The notes below the pieces were generated by a model that had not been told where the DNA came from, did no database searches, and worked only from the letters and a program-made list of their open reading frames with translations. This document shows, one piece after another, positions 22,883-30,912 of a stretch of 32,751 nucleotides of DNA. The DNA lies in NCBI GenBank assembly GCA_026397505.1, contig JAPLUR010000032.1, forward strand, positions 1 to 32,751, in the 5' to 3' direction. This stretch comes from Candidatus Zixiibacteriota bacterium. GTDB lineage: Bacteria; Zixibacteria; MSB-5A5; GN15; PGXB01. The position numbers and the translations under genes are program-made. Each line of letters begins with the position of its first letter. The stretch's first letter is position 1.

Positions 22883-23137
22883 CTAATCTTTGAAGAGTTT
22901 ATCTCCGGGGTGAACCTTAACGGCTTCTTCACAGTCGGAGGCAAGGCTGAGATGAAACGCTCGGGAGCCTCGCGGACCCTGGTTAATATCAAAGACCACC
23001 TCATCCCCTTCTCTCAAATCCTTGAACTGCACTCTGCGCAACCAACGTTGATGAAAGAATATTTTCAATCCCTCTTCCGACTCAATAAAGCCATACCCCT
23101 GGGATCGTTCAATAGATTTAATTTTGCCTCTATTCAT
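22883..23137 (-). CDS. Cold-shock-domain protein
   Basis: An 84-residue single-stranded nucleic-acid-binding protein. The core reads GKIKSIERSQGYGFIE (RNP1-like GYGFI at 14-18), IFFHQ (RNP2-like, 26-30), then FKDLREGDEVVFDI and GPRGSRAFHLSL, the usual order of a cold-shock domain. Deviations from classic CspA: FFHQ replaces FVHF, and about 14 extra C-terminal residues (EEAVKVHPGDKLFKD). It may act as an RNA chaperone. A weak hairpin upstream (23185-23224) could end the preceding gene; no clear promoter was found. The candidate sRNA on the other strand ends 4 bp beyond its stop. Confidence 0.87.
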   Translation of the reverse strand: MNRGKIKSIERSQGYGFIESEEGLKIFFHQRWLRRVQFKDLREGDEVVFDINQGPRGSRAFHLSLASDCEEAVKVHPGDKLFKD

Positions 23138-23184
23138 ACCAGATGCCCTATTCCCAGTGCCGGGGAAATCAGTGCCGAACCAAT

Positions 23185-23224
23185 TTTAATAAATCCTGAG
23201 TTCTTTAGAAACCGCTTAACTCAG
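23185..23224 (-). terminator. Weak terminator-like hairpin after the lipoprotein gene
   Basis: CTGAGTT / AACTCAG, 7 bp, with a 15-nt loop. The following minus-strand sequence GATTTATTAAAATT is only moderately U-rich. It lies between the lipoprotein stop (23234) and the cold-shock gene. Confidence 0.35.
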
Positions 23225-23233
23225 AAAAGCCGA

Positions 23234-23698
23234 TTATTTGCCGGGCTGAACGGTCTTAAAGCTATAGATTTTCCAGCGTCCGTTCGATTTGTGTAATCCA
23301 AATTTATTATAGTATTGAATATCGGCCGCCTTGTCGATGAAAGAAACCTCAACGTAGGCAGTATCGCCCTTGATCTCGGTCTCACCCACAACCCTCTGCA
23401 TTGAAAACCAGCGGGTCTTGGTCAGACCGCTATCGACCATGTCGCTGAGGATATCCTCCGGATTATAGAAAACGCGGGGATTATCCGTCTGCAGGGCATA
23501 GTCCTGATCTCTTATCATCATCAGGGCCGGAAGGTCAACGAGACGCGGGATAGCGGCCCGGTCATTCCGTTCCATGGCACCAAAAAGCTTGATAACCACA
23601 TCCTTGGGATTCTGATTGCTTTCAGTGGAGCAGGAAATGATTCCCAGAAAGATTCCCCCAAGCAACATTCCCATGAAGAATAATTGAATGTACTTCAA
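23234..23698 (-). CDS. Lipoprotein, NTF2-like
   Basis: A 154-residue predicted lipoprotein (LGIISC, Cys23). The mature part has the pattern of an NTF2-like/DUF4878-type domain: an N-terminal helix with VVIKLFGAMERND, a middle segment, then beta strands ETEIKGDTAYVEVSF and a terminal NGRWKIYSFKTV. The NGRWKI ending is typical of this fold. It starts 2 nt after the PorV-like gene, so the two are co-transcribed and may act together at the outer membrane. No ligand can be deduced. Confidence 0.72.
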   Translation of the reverse strand: MKYIQLFFMGMLLGGIFLGIISCSTESNQNPKDVVIKLFGAMERNDRAAIPRLVDLPALMMIRDQDYALQTDNPRVFYNPEDILSDMVDSGLTKTRWFSMQRVVGETEIKGDTAYVEVSFIDKAADIQYYNKFGLHKSNGRWKIYSFKTVQPGK

Positions 23699-23700
23699 GA

Positions 23701-24660
23701 TTATTCAAAGCCTCCCGTTAAAGTAATGCGGTGACTCGTGCCCAACTCCGCCTGAGGCGAAATAGTATATGATATCTGCATCCTTTTGTATTCGATACCA
23801 AATCCGCCCGAAAATCCGGCCAGGTTGTCCTTGTTGGAATCGGTTTTATAATTGTCACCGTAACTGGTCCACCCGAGCCGCAGGAAAAGCGGTTTCAGAT
23901 TCAGATATTCGCCACCAATGGAAAAATAAATATCATTATCAGTCGGCAGAACGACATCGGCGGCAAGCATTAAAGGAAGCCCTTTCGGGCGCGTGGAGAC
24001 TCCGCCTTTGAAGCGAAGCGGCAGGGGGTCCTTTTCGGAACCGGTTGTAAATCCGCCGAGTTGAGCGCCAAGATTCTGAATCATCAAACCACAACTGGTG
24101 CGACGGTTATTGAAAGTCCAGATTCCTCCGAGGTCGACCGCAAAACCGGTGGCGGAGTATTCATCGACTTTTTCATAAATGAATTTTGCCGCGCCGCCCA
24201 GCTTGAGGTTCTTATTGACCGCCGCCGCATAACCGACACCAAAAAGCATATCGCTGCCCGAGAAAGCCCCCCGCTCAACGCCAGCGCTGTCAGTGCGGAT
24301 AAAATCACCATAATTGAGGTAATTGACATAGGCAAGGAGTTTCTTCCCCTCCCCCAGCGGGTGAACATATCCCAAAAACCCGGATTGCATATCGAAAATG
24401 CTATTATGATACCCAAGGATGAAATGCTTTCCCTCCAATTCGGCCACACCGGACGGATTATAATAGAGGGCCGCTTCATCATTGGCCACGCCAGTGAAAG
24501 CCCCGCCCATGGCGGTGGGTCGCGCGGCCACTTCGATTTTCAGAAAATTAAAGACTCTCGTTCCCCCCCGAGAGTTATCGGCTCCGGCCTGCGTAATTGC
24601 GACGAGTAGAACAAACACAAGCACCAACAGCGGCAAATTAAGATTTCTTGAAATTTTCAT
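23701..24660 (-). CDS. PorV/UPF0164-like outer-membrane beta-barrel protein
   Basis: A 319-residue protein with a signal peptide (cleavage near QAGAD) followed by the hallmark FLKIEVAARPTAMGGAFTGV and ALYYNPSGVAEL. The remainder shows alternating strands typical of a 14-strand FadL-fold barrel, ending HRITLTGGFE. Members include PorV and PorQ, which act as outer-membrane shuttles of type IX secretion, but many homologs lie outside that system; I see no other type IX gene here. The ATG at 24660 has GAGGA upstream; an earlier in-frame start (24684) lacks support. A promoter (24683-24710) lies just upstream. Co-transcribed with the NTF2-like lipoprotein. Confidence 0.85.
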   Translation of the reverse strand: MKISRNLNLPLLVLVFVLLVAITQAGADNSRGGTRVFNFLKIEVAARPTAMGGAFTGVANDEAALYYNPSGVAELEGKHFILGYHNSIFDMQSGFLGYVHPLGEGKKLLAYVNYLNYGDFIRTDSAGVERGAFSGSDMLFGVGYAAAVNKNLKLGGAAKFIYEKVDEYSATGFAVDLGGIWTFNNRRTSCGLMIQNLGAQLGGFTTGSEKDPLPLRFKGGVSTRPKGLPLMLAADVVLPTDNDIYFSIGGEYLNLKPLFLRLGWTSYGDNYKTDSNKDNLAGFSGGFGIEYKRMQISYTISPQAELGTSHRITLTGGFE

Positions 24661-24682
24661 CGATTTCCTCTTCGTATAAAGC

Positions 24683-24710
24683 AATATAAATCTTTGTCGG
24701 ACAGTGTCAA
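24683..24710 (-). promoter_or_regulatory. Promoter of the PorV-like gene
   Basis: Minus-strand TTGACA (24705-24710), 16 bp, TATATT (24683-24688). It fits entirely within the 57-nt gap after the LptE-like gene, so the PorV-like gene and its partner can be expressed independently of hutU-hutI. Confidence 0.6.
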
Positions 24711-24717
24711 ATAAAAA

Positions 24718-25224
24718 TTACCAGCTTTTGGTAGTACGATTGATTATATCTACAACCAGCTTGTCCGCCGCCCGAACCTGGCCCTCATCTTCGGTTTCGC
24801 TCCGGGAATCATATATCCCTTCACTGATAAACCGCTCCTTCCAAATTTCCTTTTCCGCCCTGGGGTCGTTCAGAACCACATCAAATACGACGGTGACGGC
24901 ATATTGAGAGACAGTATCAGACTCGGTGTATTCTTTCGCTTTCCTATCATAGCTGGTCAAAGTTCCTGACAGAACAGCATCGGCCTTATCCGGCGAAACC
25001 ACTTTGAGAGTGCCATCGGCAATAAAGGCATCAACAACCAGATCGGTCATTCGACTGGATAGACCGGATTCAACCGTTTTATTCTCAAACTGAGTGATGG
25101 CAATGGTCTTGACGGATGATTTCCCTCCTGCCGAAAAGGAATATATGCCGCATCCGGCACCGACGACGGTTGAGAAAAATGCGATGTATAAAATAATATT
25201 TCTGAACATCTGTATCTTAAACAA
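24718..25224 (-). CDS. lptE: LptE-like LPS-assembly lipoprotein
   Basis: A 168-residue predicted lipoprotein (GAGC, Cys25). The mature start CGIYSFSAGG, then KTIAITQFENKT, SRMTDLVVDAFI, KADAVLSGTLTSYD and a late EKEIWKERFISEGIYD follow the pattern of the LptE family that partners LptD to insert lipopolysaccharide in the outer membrane. No lptD is in the window. The first codon is TTG (25224) with an AGGG site 5-6 nt upstream; an ATG at 25209 lacks a ribosome site but would still give a lipoprotein signal. It lies 33 nt after hutI and may be read from the hut promoter. Confidence 0.75.
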   Translation of the reverse strand: MFKIQMFRNIILYIAFFSTVVGAGCGIYSFSAGGKSSVKTIAITQFENKTVESGLSSRMTDLVVDAFIADGTLKVVSPDKADAVLSGTLTSYDRKAKEYTESDTVSQYAVTVVFDVVLNDPRAEKEIWKERFISEGIYDSRSETEDEGQVRAADKLVVDIINRTTKSW

Positions 25225-25257
25225 TATTACCCTGATGGCGGTTTCATGGAATCGCAG

Positions 25258-26523
25258 TTATCCCGCCACTACTTTTCCCCGTTTGATCACTTTCTGGGCC
25301 AGATTGACCCCGTAATGATAGGGAAGCTCCCGGTAATCATTCATATTCCAAATGACCATATCGGCCTGAAGACCCGGCCGCAGACGACCGAGACGGTCTC
25401 CGCGGCCAATCGCACAGGCCGCATTAACGGTCACCGCCGAGAGAGCCTCGGCCGCGGACATTTTATAATGTATGGCGGCCAGCGTAATTATTATTTGAAG
25501 CGATTCGGTCATACTGGAACCGGGATTACAATCGGTGGAAAGAGCAACGGTAACCCCCGCATCTATCATTTTCCTGGCCGGTGCAAATCGTTCCAGGCCA
25601 AGCGAGAAGCAGGTGCCCGGAAGCAAGACGGCCGCCGTTCCTGATTTGGCCAGGGCATCGATTCCTTTGTCCGATATATAGACAAGATGGTCGGCAGAGA
25701 TTGCGCCCATTTCGGCGGCCAGTTCGGCGCCGCCCGAGGAAGTCAATTCATCGGCATGAAATTTCAGTTTCAGACCGTTATTGAGGGCGGCCTGCATGAT
25801 TCGGCGCGATTCGGCCACACTGAACACCCCCTCCTCGCAGAAAATATCGCAGAATTCCGCCAGCTTTTCTGAGGAAACCCTGGGAATCATTTCCTCTATA
25901 AGAAGCTCAATATATTTTTCGCGCTCGTCCCGGTATTCATCGGGAATCTCATGAGCCCCGAGAAAAGTAGGAATCGCCTCGAGCGGATGCAAATCCCGGA
26001 GATCTCTGATTATTTCGAGCGATTTTATCTCGGATTCGGTGGAAAGACCATATCCGGATTTTGCCTCGATCGTAGTCGTTCCGGAGGCGAGGATGGTATC
26101 AAACCGCCGCGTTGTTTTTTCGGTCAGGATCGGGATCGGCGTCTCGCGCAGGTCGCGCACCGAGGCGCGAATTCCGCCGCCGGCGGCGGCGATTTCCATG
26201 TAGCTTTTCCCCTGAATCCGCATCTCAAACTCGTTTTCCCGCGTCTTCGAGAAGACCGGATGAGTATGCGCATCGACAAAACCGGGAGTGATCACACAAC
26301 CTCGGGCATCGATCACTTTGCAGCCCTCGGCCGGATTGACCCGCCCGAAAATCTCTTCCGATTTCCCGAAAGCCAGGATCTCCTCTCCGGCCGCGGCAAT
26401 ACCGCCATCTTCTATCAGGCCCAAATCCTGCATCTGATTTCCCTTGCGGGGAACCCGGCCATCCATAGTGACAAGTTGGCCGACATTTTTTATTAAGAGG
26501 GTCGCTTTCTTTTCCAGAGCCAT
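25258..26523 (-). CDS. hutI: Imidazolonepropionase
   Basis: A 421-residue amidohydrolase hydrolysing imidazolone-5-propionate to N-formimino-L-glutamate, the third step of histidine degradation. Metal ligands: His86 and His88 in DAHTHPVF, His256 in FHADE, and Asp331 in STDCNPGSS. The substrate-pocket segment KSGYGL is present (155-160). Length is typical (about 400-420). It lies 19 nt after hutU and is surely co-transcribed. hutH, which makes urocanate, and the formiminoglutamate-processing hutF/hutG are not in the window. Confidence 0.96.
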   Translation of the reverse strand: MALEKKATLLIKNVGQLVTMDGRVPRKGNQMQDLGLIEDGGIAAAGEEILAFGKSEEIFGRVNPAEGCKVIDARGCVITPGFVDAHTHPVFSKTRENEFEMRIQGKSYMEIAAAGGGIRASVRDLRETPIPILTEKTTRRFDTILASGTTTIEAKSGYGLSTESEIKSLEIIRDLRDLHPLEAIPTFLGAHEIPDEYRDEREKYIELLIEEMIPRVSSEKLAEFCDIFCEEGVFSVAESRRIMQAALNNGLKLKFHADELTSSGGAELAAEMGAISADHLVYISDKGIDALAKSGTAAVLLPGTCFSLGLERFAPARKMIDAGVTVALSTDCNPGSSMTESLQIIITLAAIHYKMSAAEALSAVTVNAACAIGRGDRLGRLRPGLQADMVIWNMNDYRELPYHYGVNLAQKVIKRGKVVAG

Positions 26524-26542
26524 GGCAATTGATAGAATGAGG

Positions 26543-28195
26543 TTATTTCAGCATGGGGATATTGATTTTATTTTTCTTGGCGAAAGTGAGCGCGTCTTTA
26601 TATCCGGCGTCGGCATGGCGCATCACGCCGGTACCCGGGTCATTGGTCAGGACGCGATTAAGGCGCACCTGCATCTCTTTGGTACCGTCAGCCACAATTA
26701 CCATGCCGGCATGAATCGAGTTACCAATGCCGACCCCGCCGCCATGATGAATGGAAACCCAGCTGGCGCCCGAGACAGCATTGAGAAGGCCGTTGAGGAG
26801 GGGCCAATCGGCGATAGCATCGGAGCCGTCTTTCATCCCCTCGGTTTCGCGATTGGGAGAGGCGACCGAGCCGCAGTCGAGATGGTCACGCCCAATGACA
26901 ATGGGAGCCTTGATTTTTCCCTTTTTGACCAGATCGTTGATAATCTCGCCGAAATGGGCCCGCTCACCATAACCAAGCCAGCAGATTCGGGAAGGTAATC
27001 CCTGGAAAGGCACTTTCTCTCTGGCCAGTCTTATCCACCGACATAGCGACTTATTCTCTTTGAATTCGCTGAGTATCACCTCATCGGTGATATGGATGTC
27101 GGCCGGATCGCCTGATAGGGCGGCCCAGCGAAAGGGGCCCTTGCCGCTGCAGAAAAGGGGACGAATATAGGCCGGTACAAATCCGGGGAATTCGAATGCC
27201 TCCTTGAGACCTCCCTTTTCGGCCTGGCCCCGCAGATTATTTCCGTAATCGAACACTATCGAACCGGCGCGGAGGAACTTCACCATCGCCCCGCAATGCT
27301 TTACCATCGATTCATACGAGCGGGCAATATAGTCGCGCGGACTGGTGCGCCGGAGCCGATCCGCTTCGGTGATTGTCAGCCCCTCGGGGATATAACCATT
27401 CAATTCATCATGAGCTGAGGTCTGATCGGTGACGATATCGGGGATAATGCCGCGGCGGAAGATTTCCGAGTAGATTTCGGCGCAGTTGCCAACCAGTCCG
27501 ATTGATATCGGCTTTTTCTCCTTGATACTATCTTTGATCAGTTTTATCGCCTTATCAAGCATTTTGACTTTGATATCGCAGTATCCGAGTTTCAGCCGGC
27601 GATTAATCCGCTCCTCATCGATTTCGACACAAAGTATGGAAGCGCCGTTCATGGTTCCCGCCAGAGGCTGGGCGCCACCCATCCCGCCCATCCCCCCGGT
27701 AAGTATCCAGCGGCCGGAAAGGTCATTTTTGAAATGGGTCGCCCCAACGGAAGCAAAAGTCTCATATGTTCCCTGGAGGATTCCCTGAGTGCCGATATAA
27801 ATCCAGCTTCCGGCGGTCATCTGGCCATACATAATGAGCCCCAATTTCTCCAACTGGCGGAATTTCTCCCAGTTGGCCCAGTTGGGAACCAGGTGGCTGT
27901 TTGCTATCAGCACCCGCGGGGCATATTCGTGAGTCTGGAAAATCCCGACCGGTTTTCCCGACTGAACCAGAAGCGTCTCATCATTTTCGAGCGATTTGAG
28001 CGATTTGACTATGGCATGATAGCATTCCCAATTGCGGGCAGCTTTTCCCGAGCCGCCGTAAACAATCAACTCTTTTGGTTTTTCGGCAACTTCCTCATCA
28101 AGGTTATTGTTGAGCATTCTTAAGGCAGCCTCCTGTGCCCACCCTTTGCAGGAAATCTTATTGCCATGCGCGGCTTTAACGGGAACATATTTCAT
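26543..28195 (-). CDS. hutU: Urocanate hydratase
   Basis: A 550-residue NAD-dependent enzyme converting urocanate to imidazolonepropionate. Hallmarks are [12 protein letters not shown] near 46-57, QSGKPVGIF, the Gly-rich NAD-contact segment [12 protein letters not shown] (about 167-178) and the catalytic Cys405 in [13 protein letters not shown]. Length matches the family (about 550). The ATG has a GGAGG ribosome site 10 nt upstream and a near-consensus promoter at 28222-28250. First gene of the hutUI pair. The cytoplasmic product acts with HutI. Confidence 0.97.
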   Translation of the reverse strand: MKYVPVKAAHGNKISCKGWAQEAALRMLNNNLDEEVAEKPKELIVYGGSGKAARNWECYHAIVKSLKSLENDETLLVQSGKPVGIFQTHEYAPRVLIANSHLVPNWANWEKFRQLEKLGLIMYGQMTAGSWIYIGTQGILQGTYETFASVGATHFKNDLSGRWILTGGMGGMGGAQPLAGTMNGASILCVEIDEERINRRLKLGYCDIKVKMLDKAIKLIKDSIKEKKPISIGLVGNCAEIYSEIFRRGIIPDIVTDQTSAHDELNGYIPEGLTITEADRLRRTSPRDYIARSYESMVKHCGAMVKFLRAGSIVFDYGNNLRGQAEKGGLKEAFEFPGFVPAYIRPLFCSGKGPFRWAALSGDPADIHITDEVILSEFKENKSLCRWIRLAREKVPFQGLPSRICWLGYGERAHFGEIINDLVKKGKIKAPIVIGRDHLDCGSVASPNRETEGMKDGSDAIADWPLLNGLLNAVSGASWVSIHHGGGVGIGNSIHAGMVIVADGTKEMQVRLNRVLTNDPGTGVMRHADAGYKDALTFAKKNKINIPMLK

Positions 28196-28221
28196 AACGG
28201 TCTATCCTCCATAAGGAGATA

Positions 28222-28250
28222 AATATATAGGAATGCCCACTATTTGGCAA
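28222..28250 (-). promoter_or_regulatory. Promoter of hutU-hutI
   Basis: Minus-strand TTGCCA (28245-28250), 17 bp, TATATT (28222-28227); leader of about 20 nt containing the GGAGG site. No obvious HutC- or HutP-type operator. Confidence 0.65.
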
Positions 28251-28318
28251 CTTAATTTCGCTTCTCCCTAATTAGGCAATGGAATGGTTGAAAATTGGTA
28301 TAATCAAGAATTATCGAA

Positions 28319-29194
28319 TCACTTAGAAATTATCCCGAAAAAGGGGCTGGATGATTCCAGTGTAGCTTCTGGAGCTATAATTGAGGCACAACGGGGACGA
28401 GTATAGGTTCCTTTTTTAAAATAGTATCGAATTCTATTCTTGACACAGAACTCACGAATTTGACAGCATTGCTCATTATAATATTCTTTATGATTTTCGT
28501 AGCCAGTAGAGCAAGAATTATAATTTAGCCGCCCGAATATGATTTTATTCGTGAAGGAAACCCTATCCAGTATTTCGCTGATGTTCTGCCTAATTATGTT
28601 TGGTGTCGGATATGGTTCCATGCTCACCCATGTTTTTGCTCCCTTCTTGCCCAATAGTTCCAGGCTCCTAATCCTATGGTACCATTTGGCTGAAAACGGC
28701 TCAAAACGTTTTTGATATTCGGACATAATCGAGACAATTGTGATGCCATATTCATTTTCTGGATTTGAAGCACAGTTAATCAACGTGGACGGATAGAGCC
28801 CCTTGGTCAATGTGGTGACTGGTATTCCATTGTCATTTAATAGTTTAATTATTTGTAATGACATTTGAGAGACTTCAGGAAATCCATACATGAAGGGGTC
28901 AGACATAAAACATAGATGAACAAACTTAATTTTCGTTTTAAATCTTGGGATTTCATGCTCAAGCAACTCTATGGCATTACCCACCAACTTGGGTTTGATC
29001 CACTCTTTATATGATTTGACCCTGCCAAATCGCATGGACATCCGCATCGCATAGCAGGGATAATTGCACCCATGAGCACAGCCCTCGATATGATTGACCG
29101 TATAATCACCATATTCAACGGCCGTCCTGTAAAGCAACGATTTTCTAATAACCGTTTGCATATTGTCCGAATACTTAATTTCTGAAGAGATCAT
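28319..29194 (-). CDS. Three-Cys-motif radical-SAM-like protein, partner of TcmP
   Basis: A 291-residue protein. Three cysteines (39, 43, 47) in EGCAHGCNYPCYAM are spaced CX3CX3C, one residue longer than the canonical radical-SAM CX3CX2C. Barrel-like strands follow: VHLCFMSDP, PVTTLTKG, GITIVSIMSE and TWVSMEPYP, as in spore-photoproduct-lyase-like or Gp37/Gp68-like (PF07505-type, from memory) proteins. It probably binds an Fe-S cluster; the substrate is unknown. It overlaps the TcmP gene by 20 nt with the ATG at 29194, preceded by a purine-rich GAGGAAGAG; an ATG at 29233 would overlap 59 nt and has no ribosome site. The region is AT-rich compared with its flanks, suggesting horizontal transfer. 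Confidence 0.75.
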   Translation of the reverse strand: MISSEIKYSDNMQTVIRKSLLYRTAVEYGDYTVNHIEGCAHGCNYPCYAMRMSMRFGRVKSYKEWIKPKLVGNAIELLEHEIPRFKTKIKFVHLCFMSDPFMYGFPEVSQMSLQIIKLLNDNGIPVTTLTKGLYPSTLINCASNPENEYGITIVSIMSEYQKRFEPFSAKWYHRIRSLELLGKKGAKTWVSMEPYPTPNIIRQNISEILDRVSFTNKIIFGRLNYNSCSTGYENHKEYYNEQCCQIREFCVKNRIRYYFKKGTYTRPRCASIIAPEATLESSSPFFGIISK

Positions 29195-30059
29195 TCTGCC
29201 TATCTCTTCCTCTTCTGAAATATTTCCTGGCATCGCGCCAAAATTTCAATCCCAATTCATTCTTACTTGCATAGATTAAGTAGTAAATAATTCCGCCCGT
29301 GCGTGTGGAAATTGGCTCAGCACCTTCAAAATCATCTTCCACATATGTCAAACCAAGTCTATCTCGAAGATTATCCTTATAATATGGCAACATTTTTAGT
29401 TTATCATCCGGCCAGTCCTTGGTTCCAAAGAATAAATCAGCTTTTTGATTTCCCGATCTGTATCTCGCCTTATTTCTTTTTAAATCTAAGACGGCAAAAT
29501 TTAATATTATATCCAAATGGGGGAATGCGGCAAGTTTTTCCAAAGTCGAAAAATGCACGTCAATGCCATTTGGGTCTATAAAGGCCACCGTAATTGATCT
29601 TTCCTTCTGGATTTTATTCAGTACTTCATCAATTCCCTTGTTAGCATCAAGATTAAGTATATCGTATTTGGGTTTAAAATCGAGCCTCTCGGTAATATTT
29701 TCACACCTTTTGCGCAATATTTCAGAAGTAGACACCATTGCATCTACAAAAATATAATGTGTAAAAGGGTATTCCAAATTTAATGCAAGCAAAGTGGAAC
29801 CATATTTGGTTTTATGATTTTCTCTATTGCCGCAGATTCCTGGCCCGGCAAATAAATCGATATAATTCCGACATAGGAATTGATTCCTCATTGCCTTGGA
29901 AAAAGTACTAAGGTAATATTCGAGAATATCTAGCTTTTCAAATGTCCCTTGATGACAACATCTGATTGGTAATCCGTCGAGAGCCTTGATGTTATCGCAA
30001 AGGCACTCATTGTCTCTGCGATCATTGTCAGAACATTTAGTGCATGAATCAAATTTCAT
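29175..30059 (-). CDS. tcmP: Three-Cys-motif partner protein (TcmP)
   Basis: A 294-residue protein. A Cys-rich N-terminus (six Cys within the first 35 residues, CTKC and CLC) may bind metal. Then comes NYIDLFAGPGICGN (DLFAGPG at 68-74), GSTLLAL, FVDAM, VAFIDPNGIDVHF and ILNFAVLDL, the order I recall for the TcmP family, with methyltransferase-like Rossmann features. TcmP genes are typically found beside a three-Cys-motif protein, exactly as here. The biological role is not established; the mobile, patchy distribution suggests defence or phage-linked function (inference). Average length is about 380 from memory, so this is a short member. The ATG at 30059 has GGTGAG upstream; TTG at 30071 is an alternative. 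Confidence 0.82.
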   Translation of the reverse strand: MKFDSCTKCSDNDRRDNECLCDNIKALDGLPIRCCHQGTFEKLDILEYYLSTFSKAMRNQFLCRNYIDLFAGPGICGNRENHKTKYGSTLLALNLEYPFTHYIFVDAMVSTSEILRKRCENITERLDFKPKYDILNLDANKGIDEVLNKIQKERSITVAFIDPNGIDVHFSTLEKLAAFPHLDIILNFAVLDLKRNKARYRSGNQKADLFFGTKDWPDDKLKMLPYYKDNLRDRLGLTYVEDDFEGAEPISTRTGGIIYYLIYASKNELGLKFWRDARKYFRRGRDRQNDLFRN

Positions 30060-30081
30060 TATTCTCACCAACTCTGGACGA

Positions 30082-30111
30082 ATTATACACCGTTTATCGC
30101 TAAGAAGTCAA
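30082..30111 (-). promoter_or_regulatory. Promoter of the tcmP pair with operator-like repeat in its spacer
   Basis: Minus-strand TTGACT (30106-30111), 18 bp, perfect TATAAT (30082-30087). TTATCGCTAA, an imperfect dyad (TTA..CG..TAA), lies within the spacer at 30094-30103 and recurs at 30162-30171. Confidence 0.6.
30094..30103. repeat. Operator-like 10-mer, copy 1
   Basis: TTATCGCTAA, near-palindromic, located between the -35 and -10 of the tcmP promoter. A bound protein here would block transcription. An identical copy is at 30162-30171. Confidence 0.4.
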
Positions 30112-30161
30112 TACTATAAAGAAAATCACATTTTTGCGATTATTTTGATGCAAAGCCGCTA

Positions 30162-30171
30162 TTATCGCTAA
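30162..30171. repeat. Operator-like 10-mer, copy 2
   Basis: Identical TTATCGCTAA, 5 bp upstream of the -35 of the plus-strand promoter at 30177-30204. Spacing between copies is 68 bp (start to start). Confidence 0.4.
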
Positions 30172-30176
30172 TTACT

Positions 30177-30204
30177 TTGATTTCCCAAGTGTGATGATTA
30201 TAAT
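30177..30204 (+). promoter_or_regulatory. Promoter of the QueG-like gene, predicting a leaderless mRNA
   Basis: TTGATT (30177-30182), 16 bp, perfect TATAAT (30199-30204). The ATG at 30211 begins 7 nt after the -10, at the predicted start of transcription, and no ribosome site precedes it. Confidence 0.55.
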
Positions 30205-30210
30205 CCAAAA

Positions 30211-30891
30211 ATGACAGTGTTGACGGAAAAAAGTAGACTTCAGCAGATTGCCCTTTCGGGCGACGCCGCCCTTTTCGGCGCCTGCCGGGTGGATGAACTT
30301 CGGGTGTCTTTTCATGACGAAATCAGGAAAGTCTCGGAGAAATTGAACACGGCCATTTCTATCGGTGTGCCGCTGGCCGGCGCCGTGCTCGAAACTTTGA
30401 TTGACCGTCCCAACCAGATTTATAAAGCTCATTACCGTCAGGTCAATGCCATTCTTGATGATACCGCTTTCGCAATTGCTTCCGAAATCGGCAAATTGGG
30501 GTATCAGGCGCTTCCCATTCCCGCCTCAATGGTGCTCAAGCGGTATCCGATGACGGCGCACCTCTCACACCGGGAAATTGCTTTCAAAGCCGGCCTTGGA
30601 TGGTGGGGACGAAACAACCTCCTGGTTACCCCCCAATTCGGCTCGCAGATCAGACTGGTGACGGTTCTGACCGACATGGAGTTTGAACCTAATACTTTCA
30701 TTGAAGATGACTGCGGGGACTGCTACAATTGCATGGGCGTCTGTCCGGCCGCAGCGATTGCGGATACCAAAGAGGGATTTATTCTTCAGGCCTGTTCGGA
30801 TAAACTTCAGGAGTTTTCCCGTACGAATGACTACGGCACCTATATCTGCGGCCTCTGCTTGAAAGCATGTCCAGGCAAGGGGCGGCTATAA
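30211..30891 (+). CDS. QueG-like double 4Fe-4S protein (short)
   Basis: A 226-residue protein related to epoxyqueuosine reductase. LSHREIAFKAGLGWWGRNNL and TPQFGSQIRLVTVLTD match the core of the QueG family. Eight Cys for two 4Fe-4S clusters: 168, 171, 174, 178 (DCGDCYNCMGVCP), 195, and 213, 216, 220 (CGLCLKACP). QueG, about 350-380 residues, reduces epoxyqueuosine in tRNA using cobalamin; this protein lacks the C-terminal part and ends right after the second cluster, so its substrate may differ. I give no symbol for that reason. The ATG seems leaderless. The DUF4416 gene follows 21 nt later. Confidence 0.83.
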   Translation: MTVLTEKSRLQQIALSGDAALFGACRVDELRVSFHDEIRKVSEKLNTAISIGVPLAGAVLETLIDRPNQIYKAHYRQVNAILDDTAFAIASEIGKLGYQALPIPASMVLKRYPMTAHLSHREIAFKAGLGWWGRNNLLVTPQFGSQIRLVTVLTDMEFEPNTFIEDDCGDCYNCMGVCPAAAIADTKEGFILQACSDKLQEFSRTNDYGTYICGLCLKACPGKGRL

Positions 30892-30912
30892 AAGCAATTT
30901 CAGGAAGTATCT

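Noticed and set aside
23701-24660. Type IX secretion locus
   Set aside because: Only a PorV-like barrel is present; no PorU, PorT, GldK-N or type IX C-terminal signal protein lies in the window.
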